Positions 1 to 5,508 of a stretch of DNA of 5,508 nt are shown here, one piece after another. This DNA comes from Actinomycetota bacterium (GTDB lineage: Bacteria; Actinomycetota; Actinomycetes; S36-B12). Position numbers and translations under genes: made by a program. The stretch's first letter is position 1. Each line of letters opens with the position of its first letter. The stretch lies in assembly GCA_026392575.1 (NCBI GenBank), contig JAPLBU010000164.1, positions 9,840-15,347 of the forward strand, written 5' to 3'. Under the pieces are notes generated by a model. It saw only the letters and a program-made list of their open reading frames with translations. It was not told the DNA's origin and did not search any database.

Positions 1-631
1 TGGAATGCGTCGCGGGATTGCGCAGTTACTGGCGAACGTGGGTGTCGACGTCACCGTCGAGAGTCGCGCTGAAGAGCAGCCGCTGACCATGGGGCTTCGT
101 CATGTCGAGGATCTCGCGGACGATGGGCATGAATCCCATGTCAGCCATCTGGTCAGCCTCGTCGAGAACGGTAATCTCGACCTCGGACAGGTCCAGGTCA
201 CCGCGGTTGACCAGGTCAACGAGCCGACCCGGCGTCGCCACGACCACCGTGACACCGCGCTCGAGGCTGCGGATCTGCTTGGCGTATGGCATCCCGCCGG
301 CGATGAGCCGGACCTTGAGGCCGGCCGAGTGTGCGAGAGGGCTGAGGGTGTCGCTGACCTGCATGGCCAGTTCGCGCGTCGGCACGAGCACAAGGCCCAA
401 CGGGCGCTTCGTCTCTGCGACGCGTCCGGTGAGCCGGGTCAGGACGCCCAGCCCGAAGGCGAGCGTCTTGCCGGAACCCGTCTGACCGCGTCCAAGGATG
501 TCGCGGCCGGCGATGGCATCGGGCAGGGTCGCGACCTGGATGGGGAAGGGCTCCGCGATGCCACCGCGCGCTAGCGCGGGGATGAGAACAGGAGTGACGC
601 CGAGTTCGGCGAAAGTGGGCACGGCATGCAT
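1..631 (-). pseudogene. DEAD-box ATP-dependent RNA helicase (RhlE-like), interrupted by an in-frame TAA; 3' part outside the window
   Basis: DEAD-box helicases use ATP to unwind or remodel RNA in the cytoplasm, for example in ribosome assembly, cold response and mRNA decay. Numbering from the ATG at 631: the F-x-E-L-G opening, Q motif (F-P-I-Q, Gln32), Walker A Q-T-G-S-G-K-T (50-56), motif Ia P-T-R-E-L-A, the GG motif, T-P-G-R, DEAD (157-160) and SAT (188-190). This is the complete first RecA-like domain. After V-R-Q (residue 201) the frame meets TAA at 26-28, then continues as L-R-N-P-A-T-H-S to the edge. Relatives have a Tyr-Leu-x-x-Pro stretch at this point, so a Tyr codon (TAC or TAT) has probably become TAA by one substitution. 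The second helicase domain would lie beyond the edge. The frame stays open upstream to an ATG at 784, but those 51 residues match no family member and include rare codons such as TTA, so I chose 631; GTG at 622 is an alternative. The family call is firm. Pseudogene status depends on the stop being real. Confidence 0.85.
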
Positions 632-828
632 GAGTAAACGACCATTCGTGACGACAAGCGCGTCTCGAATGTGCGACCCACGTTCGGTCACGAGCAAGAC
701 TCGCGAGCGGCGCACTGAGCGCCTGATGAGGTGCCACTGCAACGCAGCGACTTTTTGAGTGTACGGGCCAACATCGTCAATCATGAAATCCGTGAGGGAC
801 CGTGCGCACAGTGACCTACTGTGTCCCG
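632..828. promoter_or_regulatory. Divergent intergenic region between the helicase and phosphatase genes
   Basis: About 200 bp separate the two divergently read starts, so promoters for both should lie here. On the minus strand, TACACT (763 to 758) fits the actinobacterial -10 pattern TAnnnT, but no good -35 sits 17 nt upstream; TTGACG (780 to 775) is only 11 nt away. On the plus strand the best -10 is TACTGT at 817-822, listed separately. A run of five T at 752-756 and the lower GC of parts of the segment suit a regulatory region. The minus-strand frame is open through most of it (784 to 632) but does not resemble a known protein. Confidence 0.35.
817..822 (+). promoter_or_regulatory. Candidate -10 element for a leaderless phosphatase transcript
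   Basis: TACTGT matches TAnnnT and ends 6 nt before the A of the ATG at 829, the spacing expected when transcription starts on the first base of the start codon. Leaderless mRNAs are common in actinomycetes, and no Shine-Dalgarno-like sequence precedes 829. There is no recognisable -35, so this rests on the -10 and its spacing only. Confidence 0.35.
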
Positions 829-1440
829 ATGGCTGCCCGCATCTGGCTCATCCGGCACGGCGAGACCGAATGGAGTCGTTCGGGGCGCCACACCGGTCGC
901 ACCGATGTACCTCTGACCGCCGCGGGCGAAGCTGATGCCGATGCTGTGCTGGTCGAGCTTGCCGGTATCGAGCCGGGGCTGGTGCTGTGCAGCCCGATGA
1001 CACGCGCACGTGAAACGGCTCGACGGGCCGGACTGATCCCCGATGCCATCACCGACGACCTGTGCGAGTGGGACTACGGCGCATGGGAGGGACGGACGAC
1101 GGCGGAAATCCGCGTGGAGCTGGGCGATCCGACATGGCTCGTGTGGGACCACCCCGTCCCGCCCGGCGAAACCCCGGGCGAGCAACTCGACCAGGTCGGA
1201 GATCGAGTCGAGGACGTCCTGGCCCGTTGCGCGCCCATGATCACGGAAGGACGTGACTGCGTCCTCGTCGCCCATGGCCACGTTCTGCGCATCCTGACCG
1301 CACGATGGCTCGGGCTTCCCGCCATCGATGGACGGCTGTTCGCCCTCGACCCCGCACGCCTGTCTGCCCTCGGCTTCGAGCACGAACAGCACGTCATCAC
1401 CTGCTGGAACGCCACTACGGCGCCCGCGCTGGGAGGATGA
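829..1440 (+). CDS. Histidine phosphatase family protein (phosphoglycerate mutase-like phosphatase)
   Basis: This is a 203-residue cytoplasmic enzyme of the branch-2-like histidine phosphatase clan, which transfers a phosphoryl group from substrate to a catalytic His and then to water. Visible catalytic residues, numbered from the ATG at 829: R9-H10-G11-E12 with the phospho-accepting His10, Arg59 in S-P-M-T-R-A, Glu80 in C-E-W-D-Y-G as likely proton donor, and His149 in V-A-H-G-H. The T-G-R-T-D-V-P-L-T stretch and the E-W-D-Y-G-x-W-E-G motif recall the subfamily containing yeast sedoheptulose-1,7-bisphosphatase Shb17 more than true phosphoglycerate mutases, and its length suits a monofunctional phosphatase. 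The substrate cannot be read from the sequence. An in-frame GTG at 802 would add nine residues; the purine-rich GAGGGA at 795-800 lies too close to it to be a good ribosome binding site. I prefer 829 because family members start shortly before the R-H-G motif. The next gene begins 4 nt after the stop. Confidence 0.9.
   Translation: MAARIWLIRHGETEWSRSGRHTGRTDVPLTAAGEADADAVLVELAGIEPGLVLCSPMTRARETARRAGLIPDAITDDLCEWDYGAWEGRTTAEIRVELGDPTWLVWDHPVPPGETPGEQLDQVGDRVEDVLARCAPMITEGRDCVLVAHGHVLRILTARWLGLPAIDGRLFALDPARLSALGFEHEQHVITCWNATTAPALGG
1431..1436 (+). promoter_or_regulatory. Ribosome binding site for the small membrane protein
   Basis: GGGAGG lies 8 nt before the ATG at 1445, inside the last codons of the phosphatase gene. 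It is a strong Shine-Dalgarno match. It fixes the start at 1445, not at the upstream in-frame ATG at 1328, which would lie inside the phosphatase. Confidence 0.7.
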
Positions 1441-1444
1441 GCCC

Positions 1445-1642
1445 ATGCTTGACGACGCCACCAAGAGGCAGCTGCGCTTCTCCCTGTTCCTGCAGTCCTT
1501 CGCCCTGCTGATGCTGGGCGGGGCCGCCGTGGTCCGCGCGACGTCCATCGGCTGGGATGCCGTGACCCTGCTCTTCGCCTCCGGTGTCGTCGTGGTTGTC
1601 GCTGCGATCGTGTTCACCGCGAGCCGGCTGCGTGCGGGATGA
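1445..1642 (+). CDS. Small hypothetical membrane protein, 65 residues, two predicted helices
   Basis: I do not recognise a named family. The protein starts with a short charged segment (D-D-x-x-K-R, residues 3-8). Two hydrophobic stretches follow, about residues 13-30 and 39-58, the second holding a run of five Val. They are separated by a short loop with R-A-T-S-I-G-W-D, and the protein ends R-L-R-A-G. A helical hairpin in the cytoplasmic membrane is likely; by the positive-inside rule, with Lys7, Arg8 and Arg11 before helix 1 and two Arg after helix 2, both ends would face the cytoplasm. There is no signal peptidase site or lipobox. A strong ribosome binding site and a 4-nt gap after the phosphatase stop imply co-transcription with that gene. 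The coding call is well supported by the ribosome binding site and the membrane pattern; the function is unknown. Confidence 0.75.
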   Translation: MLDDATKRQLRFSLFLQSFALLMLGGAAVVRATSIGWDAVTLLFASGVVVVVAAIVFTASRLRAG

Positions 1643-1645
1643 TCA

Positions 1646-1669
1646 CCGGCGATTAGCCGATTCAGCCGG
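1646..1669. repeat. Short GC inverted repeat with internal near-direct repeat, after the membrane protein gene
   Basis: CCGGC (1646-1650) and GCCGG (1665-1669) can pair across a 14-nt loop. The loop and right arm contain two near copies, GATTAGCC (1651-1658) and GATTCAGCC (1659-1667). No T-run follows, so it is not a standard intrinsic terminator. It could be a weak RNA hairpin ending the upstream pair, an operator, or chance in high-GC DNA. Confidence 0.25.
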
Positions 1670-1685
1670 ACAATATCCCTTCTGA

Positions 1686-1691
1686 TAGCCT
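1686..1691 (+). promoter_or_regulatory. Possible -10 element upstream of the DUF6421 operon
   Basis: TAGCCT fits TAnnnT within the most A/T-rich part of the 1643-1745 gap. A poor -35-like TTCAGC at 1661-1666 would give a 19-nt spacer. If real, it would leave an untranslated leader of roughly 50 nt before the ATG at 1746. This is weak evidence based on composition and one short match. Confidence 0.2.
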
Positions 1692-1736
1692 CTTCATCTC
1701 GCATTCTTCGGCTTTCTGCCGCTCGCCCCTACCTTC

Positions 1737-1743
1737 GGAGAAG
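1737..1743 (+). promoter_or_regulatory. Ribosome binding site for the DUF6421 gene
   Basis: GGAGAAG precedes the ATG at 1746, with GGAG ending 5 nt before it. It supports 1746 as the start, which also fits the conserved-looking N-terminus of the protein. Confidence 0.65.
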
Positions 1744-1745
1744 TC

Positions 1746-3851
1746 ATGCGCCCGCTCGCCCGCGTCCTCATCGACGAGTCCCACCGGCAGGCCTGGTCGA
1801 CCCGGCCCGAGATCGCCGCGTTGATGAACCCCGTCAACCCGGCCGACGCCTCGTACGCCCTCGCCGCCGCAGCAACGATGCGAGCTGGCCTGGACCTGCG
1901 CGTTCACGAAGCCGGCCCCATCGACGACGACGTCCTCGCCGACATCGATGCCCTCGTGCTGCCACATGCCGCCGACGATGCCTGGGAGCACACGACCGGC
2001 ACGGGTTCACCTCGCCTCACGTCCGATGAGATCGATGCCATCGAGCGGTTCGTCCTCGCTGGCGGCGGCCTGGTGATCCTCGCCGAGACCGAGCAGGCCA
2101 AGTACGGGAACAACTTCGTTGACCTGGCCGCCAGGTTCGGAGTGGCGATCGACAACACCACCGTGCAGGACCCGACCCATGCCTACAAGGACGTGCCCAC
2201 GTGGGTGCTCGCCGATCTCGTGCGCGGCCCGAAGCATGATCTGGTCGCACAAGTGGGCGAGGCCTGCTTCTACCGGGCCGGGAGCCTGCACGGCGTCGTG
2301 GCCAGTGACCTGGTCGCACTCGAGACGGTCGCGCGCACCAGTGACCAGGCTGATCCAGCCCGGGCTGGCCTGATCATGTCGTCGACCCTCACATCAGGTC
2401 GGGTCGTGGTCGCCTCCGACTCCGACCTGTTCGGCGACGACTCCATCACCGACCTCGATCACCTCCAGCTGTGGCTCAACCTCGTGACGTGGGCGGCGGG
2501 CAGTCGCGCGGCCAGCCGACAGGCGATGGCGTCGGCACCCACCTGGACGGCAACCGACACTGTGTGGGCGCAACTGGTCGATGCCATCGAGGCCATCCGT
2601 CCCCTGCAGTCAAAGGACGGCTCGATCGACCTCTCCGAGGCGGGCGCATCAGAGGCGGGGGCGTACATCGACCGAATGTGCGCCGCAATCACCACCCTGG
2701 GCCCGCGGTTCCCACATCAGCAGGAGCACCTCACCGCGACCGTCGACGATCTGCGCGCGTGGGCGAACGGCGGGTTCGAGGTGCCGGACTTCGTCCGGTC
2801 ATTGCAGCTGTTCCGTCCGGACCTTCGCCGCGAGAACGGCATCGAGCACTTCGCCGTGTTCCCGATGTACACGCAGAACGGCAACCCCAATCGCAATCTG
2901 GAGGCCGTTGTCACGCGCACCTTCTGGCCGGACTGGCTCGCCAAGCAGGAGGCGCTCGCCTACGACAATGCCGCCTTCGTACCGATCGAGTTCGTCGGCT
3001 TCACCGCGGGCTATGACACCCACTCGGCCGTCTTCTTCCCGGAGACCGTCGCCACCAGCGAGACCGTCACCTTTCACTGGGGCGGCATCTTCTGCGATCG
3101 CGAGGCCGCACGGTTCCGCGTTGTGGCGCGCAGCGCCTCCGACACGCTGCGACTCTCGCTTCCGCCGGACGTCGACCTGCTGCTCAACGACCAGCAGCTC
3201 GCGCAGGAGACCTTCGTCTTGTGGGATCTGATCCACGACCGCACCCACAGCCGCGGCGACCTGCCCTTCGACCCCTTCATGATCAAGCAGCGCATGCCCT
3301 ACTGGATGTACGCCCTTGAGGAACTGCGCTGCGATCTCGCCACGTATCGCGAGACGCTCACCCTCGACGCTCAGGACGTCTACCTCGGCCGATTCATCCG
3401 GCACGCGATCGTGTTCGACCGCCTGTTCCGGTTCACGGTCACCGGCGGACGCACGCGCAACTACGACGGCCTCGCCGGACAGATCATCTTCGCGTGGCTG
3501 CACCGCGACGACGTCCTGCGCTGGACCGACAACACCCTGACCATCGACTGGGACCGGATCACCGACTCCATGGTGGCGTTGTGCGACGTGGTCGAGGCCC
3601 TCTACCGTGGCGGCATCGACAGGTCCCGGCTGGCCCAGTGGCTCGCCGCGCATGAGTTCGTCAGTGGCCTGGTCGAGGCCCATCCCGCATCCGTGTGGGC
3701 GAAGGGCGCAGAGGCGCTCCCGCTCGACGGTGAGCCGAAGGAGCTGGTCGACGTGGTGCTGCCCGACGAGTTCCCGCTCAACGTCTTCTACGACGCGCTG
3801 CAGCGCAAGCTCGCACCGACGATCGCCGCGACAGCCGGGATCGTGGCGTGA
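1746..3851 (+). CDS. DUF6421 family protein with N-terminal GATase1/IFT52-like domain
   Basis: This 701-residue protein has two parts. Residues 1-250 look like a class I glutamine-amidotransferase-like Rossmann fold of the GldG/IFT52/DUF4350 kind: D-E-S-H (10-13), L-V-L-P-H (70-74), G-G-G-L-V-I-L-A-E (106-114), Y-G-N-N (120-123) and D-S-D-L-F-G-D-D (225-232). Its only Cys is Cys174, away from the expected nucleophile elbow, so amidotransferase activity is unlikely and ligand binding more likely. Residues of about 270-695 match what I recall of DUF6421, an actinobacterial family of unknown function: F-P-M-Y-T-Q-N-G (372-379), Y-D-T-H (423-426), H-W-G-G-I-F (444-449), N-Y-D-G (572-575). Within it H497-D-R-T-H501 and E525-E-L-R-C-D530 resemble a gluzincin zinc site with Asp in place of the catalytic Glu. 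No signal peptide or membrane helix is seen, so it is probably cytoplasmic. It opens a three-gene operon, and its stop overlaps the SDR start by 4 bp. The family call rests on memory of conserved blocks; the function is unknown. Confidence 0.8.
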   Translation: MRPLARVLIDESHRQAWSTRPEIAALMNPVNPADASYALAAAATMRAGLDLRVHEAGPIDDDVLADIDALVLPHAADDAWEHTTGTGSPRLTSDEIDAIERFVLAGGGLVILAETEQAKYGNNFVDLAARFGVAIDNTTVQDPTHAYKDVPTWVLADLVRGPKHDLVAQVGEACFYRAGSLHGVVASDLVALETVARTSDQADPARAGLIMSSTLTSGRVVVASDSDLFGDDSITDLDHLQLWLNLVTWAAGSRAASRQAMASAPTWTATDTVWAQLVDAIEAIRPLQSKDGSIDLSEAGASEAGAYIDRMCAAITTLGPRFPHQQEHLTATVDDLRAWANGGFEVPDFVRSLQLFRPDLRRENGIEHFAVFPMYTQNGNPNRNLEAVVTRTFWPDWLAKQEALAYDNAAFVPIEFVGFTAGYDTHSAVFFPETVATSETVTFHWGGIFCDREAARFRVVARSASDTLRLSLPPDVDLLLNDQQLAQETFVLWDLIHDRTHSRGDLPFDPFMIKQRMPYWMYALEELRCDLATYRETLTLDAQDVYLGRFIRHAIVFDRLFRFTVTGGRTRNYDGLAGQIIFAWLHRDDVLRWTDNTLTIDWDRITDSMVALCDVVEALYRGGIDRSRLAQWLAAHEFVSGLVEAHPASVWAKGAEALPLDGEPKELVDVVLPDEFPLNVFYDALQRKLAPTIAATAGIVA

Positions 3852-4558
3852 CCACCGCACCCGTCGCGATCATCGCCGGGGCCGGCGGAGCCGGCGCAGC
3901 AACCGCCGCGAGCATGGCCGAGGCCGGCTACTACGTCGTCGTCCTCAACCGGCAGCTCGATGAGGCCAAGGCCGTCAGCGACGCACTCGTCGCTGGCGGG
4001 CATTCGGCAGAGGCGCACGGTGTCGACCTCCTCGACGCCGATGCCGTGTCGTTGTTGCGCGACGACCTCGTGTCACGGCTCGGGCGAATTGATGTGCTCG
4101 TCCACCTGGTGGGTGGCTGGCGCGGCAGCCCGACGCTCGACCGCGCCTCGGTCGACAACTGGATCGCCCTCAGCCCGCCGATCGTCGGGACCCTGGCGGT
4201 GCTGACGGCGGTGTTCGTCGACGACATTCGCCGAAGCGACGTCGGCCGGGTCTTCATGGTCACCAGCACTGCCGCTGCCAAGCCCACCGGCGGCAATATC
4301 GCCTACGCCTCCGCGAAGGCGGCAGCCGAGGCATGGATGCTCGGAGTCGCGCACGTCCTTCGCGACAGCCCCGGCAGCGCGGTGACGGTCGTCGTGAAGG
4401 CGCTGCTGACCGAGGAGATGACGGCGGCCGAGCCCGAAAAGGCTTGGCCCGGCTACACGCATGTGCGGGTCCTCGCCGAGGCGATCGCGGCGGCCAGCAC
4501 CTCACCGGCAGGGAACGGTTCGCGGCTGGATCTCACTGCGGAATACTCCGGCACATGA
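3848..4558 (+). CDS. SDR family oxidoreductase (atypical short-chain dehydrogenase/reductase)
   Basis: This 236-residue cytoplasmic Rossmann-fold protein starts at GTG, overlapping the DUF6421 stop as GTGA, with GGGA (3837-3840) 7 nt upstream. The cofactor motif begins A10-G11-A12-G13-G14, but the two later glycines of T-G-x-x-x-G-x-G fall out of register (A15, G16, A17). The N-N-A-G motif is replaced by H86-L-V-G89. The catalytic Ser140, Tyr153 and Lys157 (Y-A-S-A-K) are present with normal spacing, whereas the Asn of the usual catalytic tetrad appears to be Pro111 (S-P-P-I-V-G). An NAD(P)-dependent carbonyl/alcohol oxidoreductase is the default reading. The altered nucleotide and Asn positions leave cofactor choice and activity uncertain. 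Position between DUF6421 and a threonine aldolase suggests a substrate related to an amino-acid-derived alcohol or aldehyde (inference). The length fits a classical SDR. Confidence 0.85.
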   Translation: MTTAPVAIIAGAGGAGAATAASMAEAGYYVVVLNRQLDEAKAVSDALVAGGHSAEAHGVDLLDADAVSLLRDDLVSRLGRIDVLVHLVGGWRGSPTLDRASVDNWIALSPPIVGTLAVLTAVFVDDIRRSDVGRVFMVTSTAAAKPTGGNIAYASAKAAAEAWMLGVAHVLRDSPGSAVTVVVKALLTEEMTAAEPEKAWPGYTHVRVLAEAIAAASTSPAGNGSRLDLTAEYSGT

Positions 4559-5508
4559 CATCGACTCCGTGGCGCGGTTTCGCCAGCGACAACTACGCCG
4601 GCATCCATCCCGAGATCCTCCAGGCGATCACCGACGCCAACGCCGGCCACCAGGTGGCCTACGGCGACGACGACGTGACCGCCACACTGGCCGCCGCCAT
4701 GAAGGGTCACTTCGGCGACAGCGCTGAGGTGTTCCCCGTTTTCAACGGCACGGGTGCCAACGTCGTCGCGCTGCAGGCCATGACGCAGCGCTGGGAGGCC
4801 GTCGTCTGCGCCATGTCGGCGCATGTAAACGTCGACGAAGGTGGTGCTCCCGAGAAGGGCGCGGGCCTCAAGCTGTGGACCGTCCCAACCGCTGACGGCA
4901 AGCTCACGCCGGAGCTCATCGACACGCAGGCGTGGGGCTTCGGCGACGTGCACCGCGCACAGCCCGGAGTCGTGACCATCACGCAGTCCACCGAACTTGG
5001 CACGCTGTACTCCGTCGACGAGGTGCGCGCGATCACCGACCACGCCCACTCACTCGGAATGAGCGTCCACCTCGACGGCGCTCGCATCTCCAACGCTGCG
5101 GCCGCACTCGGGGTCCCGTTCCGCGCCTTCACCACCGATGCCGGGGTCGATGTCGTCTCCTTCGGTGGAACCAAGAACGGCGCCATGCTCGGCGAGGCCG
5201 TCGTCGTCATCAATCCCGATGCCGCGCCCGGGGTCGACTTCCTGCGCAAGTCCTCGATGCAGCTGGCGAGCAAGATGCGATTCGTCAGCGCTCAGTTGCT
5301 GGCCCTCGTCTCCGGTGACCTGTGGCTCCGCAATGCGAGCCACGCGAACGCGATGGCACGGACGCTCGAGGAGCGGGTGTTAGCGATTCCCGGCGTCACC
5401 GTCGTGCGCCCGACACAGGCGAACGCGGTTTTCGCGATCCTTCCCCCGGCCGTCACCGAGCGGCTGCAGCAGCGATTCCGCTTCTACACGTGGGATCAGG
5501 TCACCGGC
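4555..5508 (+). CDS. Threonine aldolase / beta-eliminating lyase family PLP enzyme, 3' end outside the window
   Basis: This fold-type I PLP enzyme would cleave L-threonine, allo-threonine or other beta-hydroxy-alpha-amino acids to glycine and an aldehyde. Of the gene, 318 codons are visible; the family usually has about 340-360 residues, so only a short C-terminal piece is missing. Visible signatures: S11-D-N-Y-A-G16 near the N-terminus; F63-N-G-T-G-A-N69 for phosphate binding; A89-H90-V-N-V-D-E95 with His90 expected to stack on PLP; H172-L-D174-G-A-R177, where Asp174 pairs with the pyridine nitrogen; and F203-G-G-T-K207-N-G with Lys207 as the Schiff-base lysine. All core catalytic residues are intact. 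The ATG overlaps the SDR stop as ATGA; no good Shine-Dalgarno is near, so translation is probably coupled to the upstream gene. Codon 276 (5380-5382) is TTA, rare in this DNA. Substrate preference and stereospecificity (L, L-allo or D) cannot be told. Confidence 0.92.
   Translation, partial: MTSTPWRGFASDNYAGIHPEILQAITDANAGHQVAYGDDDVTATLAAAMKGHFGDSAEVFPVFNGTGANVVALQAMTQRWEAVVCAMSAHVNVDEGGAPEKGAGLKLWTVPTADGKLTPELIDTQAWGFGDVHRAQPGVVTITQSTELGTLYSVDEVRAITDHAHSLGMSVHLDGARISNAAAALGVPFRAFTTDAGVDVVSFGGTKNGAMLGEAVVVINPDAAPGVDFLRKSSMQLASKMRFVSAQLLALVSGDLWLRNASHANAMARTLEERVLAIPGVTVVRPTQANAVFAILPPAVTERLQQRFRFYTWDQVTG

Noticed and set aside
5..574. Plus-strand open frame of 189 codons opposite the helicase
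   Set aside because: It is the antisense shadow of the helicase motifs, with no family resemblance.
632..784. N-terminal extension of the helicase back to the ATG at 784
   Set aside because: The 51 added residues do not resemble helicase N-termini, contain rare A/T-ending codons (AAT, TTA) just before the ATG at 631, and the usual family start lies at about 631-622.
1328..1444. Upstream start at 1328 for the small membrane protein
   Set aside because: It would overlap the phosphatase gene by over 100 nt in another frame, and the strong ribosome binding site points to 1445.
1646..1690. Intrinsic terminator after the small membrane protein gene
   Set aside because: The stem is only 5 bp with a 14-nt loop and no T-run follows, so I list it only as a weak inverted repeat.
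781..1704. Minus-strand open frame of 307 codons opposite the phosphatase and small membrane protein
   Set aside because: It is low-complexity and Arg/Ser/Thr-rich, without recognisable motifs, and is opposite two supported genes.
2799..3860. Long minus-strand open frame of 353 codons opposite the DUF6421 gene
   Set aside because: It is antisense to a gene with clear conserved blocks. Its translation resembles no family, and long open antisense frames are expected in high-GC coding DNA.
4453..5049. Minus-strand open frame of 198 codons opposite the SDR/aldolase junction
   Set aside because: It is a shadow of two well-supported plus-strand genes, and its start lies inside the threonine aldolase.

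Overview
The window is high-GC DNA with strong G/C preference at third codon positions. It holds tightly packed genes joined by 4-bp start/stop overlaps and uses GTG as well as ATG starts. This, together with the protein families present, points to an actinomycete (Actinomycetota). The helicase and the DUF6421 block suggest Propionibacteriales or Streptomyces-like relatives, but the genus cannot be read from the sequence. I see no phage, insertion sequence, CRISPR array, tRNA or rRNA; this looks like chromosomal core or near-core DNA.

Layout: (1) 1-631, minus strand: the first RecA-like domain of a DEAD-box RNA helicase, read from its start to just past motif III (SAT). There the frame hits a TAA at 26-28, although coding-like sequence resumes in the same frame beyond it and runs off the window edge. 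(2) 632-828: a divergent intergenic region with candidate promoters. (3) 829-1642, plus strand: a histidine phosphatase gene followed after 4 nt by a 65-residue protein with two predicted membrane helices. (4) 1643-1745: an A/T-richer intergenic gap with a short inverted repeat and a good ribosome binding site. (5) 1746 to the window end, plus strand: three overlapping genes, namely a 701-residue DUF6421 protein with an added N-terminal GATase1/IFT52-like domain, an atypical short-chain dehydrogenase/reductase (SDR), and a PLP-dependent threonine aldolase/beta-eliminating lyase cut by the right edge.

The last block is the most interesting. Its genes overlap by exactly 4 bp (GTGA, then ATGA), so they are probably translated together and work in one process. 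A threonine aldolase cleaves beta-hydroxy-alpha-amino acids to glycine plus an aldehyde, and an SDR could oxidise or reduce a related alcohol or carbonyl. The DUF6421 protein has no assigned function, but it contains H-D-x-x-H followed about 24 residues later by E-E-x-x-x-D, which resembles a gluzincin metal centre. A small amino-acid-derived metabolic pathway is plausible but is inference. The second point of note is the nonsense codon in the helicase.
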